6,607 nt of DNA from Thermoplasmatota archaeon (lineage in GTDB: Archaea > Thermoplasmatota > Thermoplasmata > Thermoplasmatales > Thermoplasmataceae): contig JAMDCG010000053.1 of the NCBI GenBank assembly GCA_023489425.1, positions 1-6,607 of the forward strand, written 5' to 3'. This document shows, in pieces, positions 6,076-6,607 of the stretch. The position numbers were made by a program, and so were the translations under genes. The notes beneath the pieces are model-generated. The model did not search any database and was not told where the DNA came from. It saw only the letters and a program-made list of their open reading frames with translations. Position 1 is the first letter of the stretch, and each line of letters begins with the position of its first letter.

Positions 6076-6095
6076 CTCAGTCCTATTTTACCTAT

Positions 6096-6607
6096 ATGGA
6101 AAATAAAAAAGTTATGTTAATTGGAGCAACAGGTTCCATAGGGAAAAGGCTCTACAATTCACTTAAGGAGAAGAATTATGATTTGTATGTGGTTTCAAGG
6201 AATACTCAGAGAGCCATGGAAATATTACCGGGTGCTGTAAGCTATATAGAATACAACATAAACAGACCAGATGAACTCTCTGAATTCATGAACGGAATAA
6301 AAGGTGTGGTAAATCTCTCGGGAGCTCCTATTTTTTCAAAGTGGAGAGGAGATTATGAGAAAGAGATAGTAGACAGCAGGGTAAAGGGAACCAGATACAT
6401 AGTTGAAGCAATAGGAAAATGCAGTATAAAGCCAGAAGTACTAATAAATGGATCTGCGGCTGGCATATATGGATATTCAGAAAATGTTGCAGCAACAGAA
6501 AGCTCTCCCGAGGGGAAAGACTTCTGGGCAAACCTTGTATCCAACTGGGAAAGGGAAGCATATAGAGCGAAGGATTTTGGTGTTAGAGTTGTAACTGTAA
6601 GAACAAC
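6096..6607 (+). CDS. Partial CDS (N-terminal 170 codons), TIGR01777/YfcH-like atypical SDR (NAD(P)-binding epimerase family)
   Basis: The frame opens at ATG 6096 and runs without a stop to the right edge; family members are about 300 residues, so just over half is present. The N-terminus carries the dinucleotide-binding motif GATGSIG (10-16) after a hydrophobic strand, then VVSRN (32-36), VVNLSGAPIFSKW (71-83), DSRVKGTR (93-100), LINGSAAGIYG (116-126), TESSPEGKDFW (134-144) and NWEREAYRAK (150-159). These match, in order, the E. coli YfcH / human SDR39U1 family. The family lacks the usual YxxxK active site; here too no Lys is seen at the expected distance after Tyr125. Reaction and substrate are unknown for the family. 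No SD site precedes the ATG, consistent with a leaderless monocistronic or first gene. It is divergent from the thiolase gene, and a functional link is not shown. Confidence 0.85.
   Translation, partial: MENKKVMLIGATGSIGKRLYNSLKEKNYDLYVVSRNTQRAMEILPGAVSYIEYNINRPDELSEFMNGIKGVVNLSGAPIFSKWRGDYEKEIVDSRVKGTRYIVEAIGKCSIKPEVLINGSAAGIYGYSENVAATESSPEGKDFWANLVSNWEREAYRAKDFGVRVVTVRT

Noticed and set aside
6328..6561. Two overlapping minus-strand open frames (77 and 63 codons)
   Set aside because: They are antisense to the conserved SDR-family frame, which reads through to the right edge and so has no stop in the window.
1..6607. CRISPR array, insertion sequence, tRNA/rRNA or phage module
   Set aside because: No regularly spaced repeats, terminal inverted repeats, transposase motifs, tRNA-like cloverleaf or phage-type genes were found by reading both strands.

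Overview
The window looks like chromosomal DNA from a thermoacidophilic archaeon of the Thermoplasmata (Thermoplasmatales-like). Four observations support this. The DNA is AT-rich, with arginine written mostly as AGA/AGG and much ATA isoleucine. First-in-transcript genes have archaeal TATA-like boxes roughly 17-32 nt upstream and no Shine-Dalgarno (SD) sequence. Genes inside the operon have strong GGAGGT-type SD sites. Finally, a bacterial-type (type I) pantothenate kinase sits among otherwise archaeal-style genes, a trait known from Thermoplasmatales such as Picrophilus. The assignment is an inference; no rRNA or other marker is present.

Bases 1-3619 (minus strand) hold most of a Dpp/Opp-type ABC importer operon, transcribed right to left: permease DppB, permease DppC, ATPase DppD, and the first 15 codons of another gene, probably the second ATPase DppF, cut by the left edge. 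The genes are packed together (9 nt, 0 nt and 1 nt gaps), and each internal gene has its own SD site. No substrate-binding protein is seen. The DppD-like ATPase is unusual: 513 residues instead of the customary 320-340, with a degenerate ABC signature (LPPGI instead of LSGGQ), Asn in place of the H-loop His, and two lineage-specific insertions.

Bases 3620-3792 are a divergent promoter region. Bases 3793-4743 (plus strand) encode a full-length type I pantothenate kinase (coaA), the first committed step from pantothenate to coenzyme A. It retains the catalytic motifs but differs at two positions that, by recalled alignment, contribute to CoA feedback inhibition in Escherichia coli.

Bases 4777-5952 (minus strand, convergent with coaA) encode a thiolase of the FadA-like RQCGSS subgroup, with the complete Cys-His-Cys active site. 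Bases 5953-6095 are a second divergent promoter region. Bases 6096-6607 (plus strand) hold the first 170 codons of an atypical short-chain dehydrogenase/reductase (SDR) of the TIGR01777/YfcH family, cut by the right edge.

The genes fit a peptide-scavenging heterotroph: peptide uptake, CoA synthesis and acyl-CoA thiolysis. That link is metabolic inference, since only dppBCD(F) are visibly one operon. No RNA gene, CRISPR array, insertion sequence or phage gene was found, and no stretch above 300 bases lacks a gene. I did not find a clear new system; the odd ATPase is the most distinctive item.
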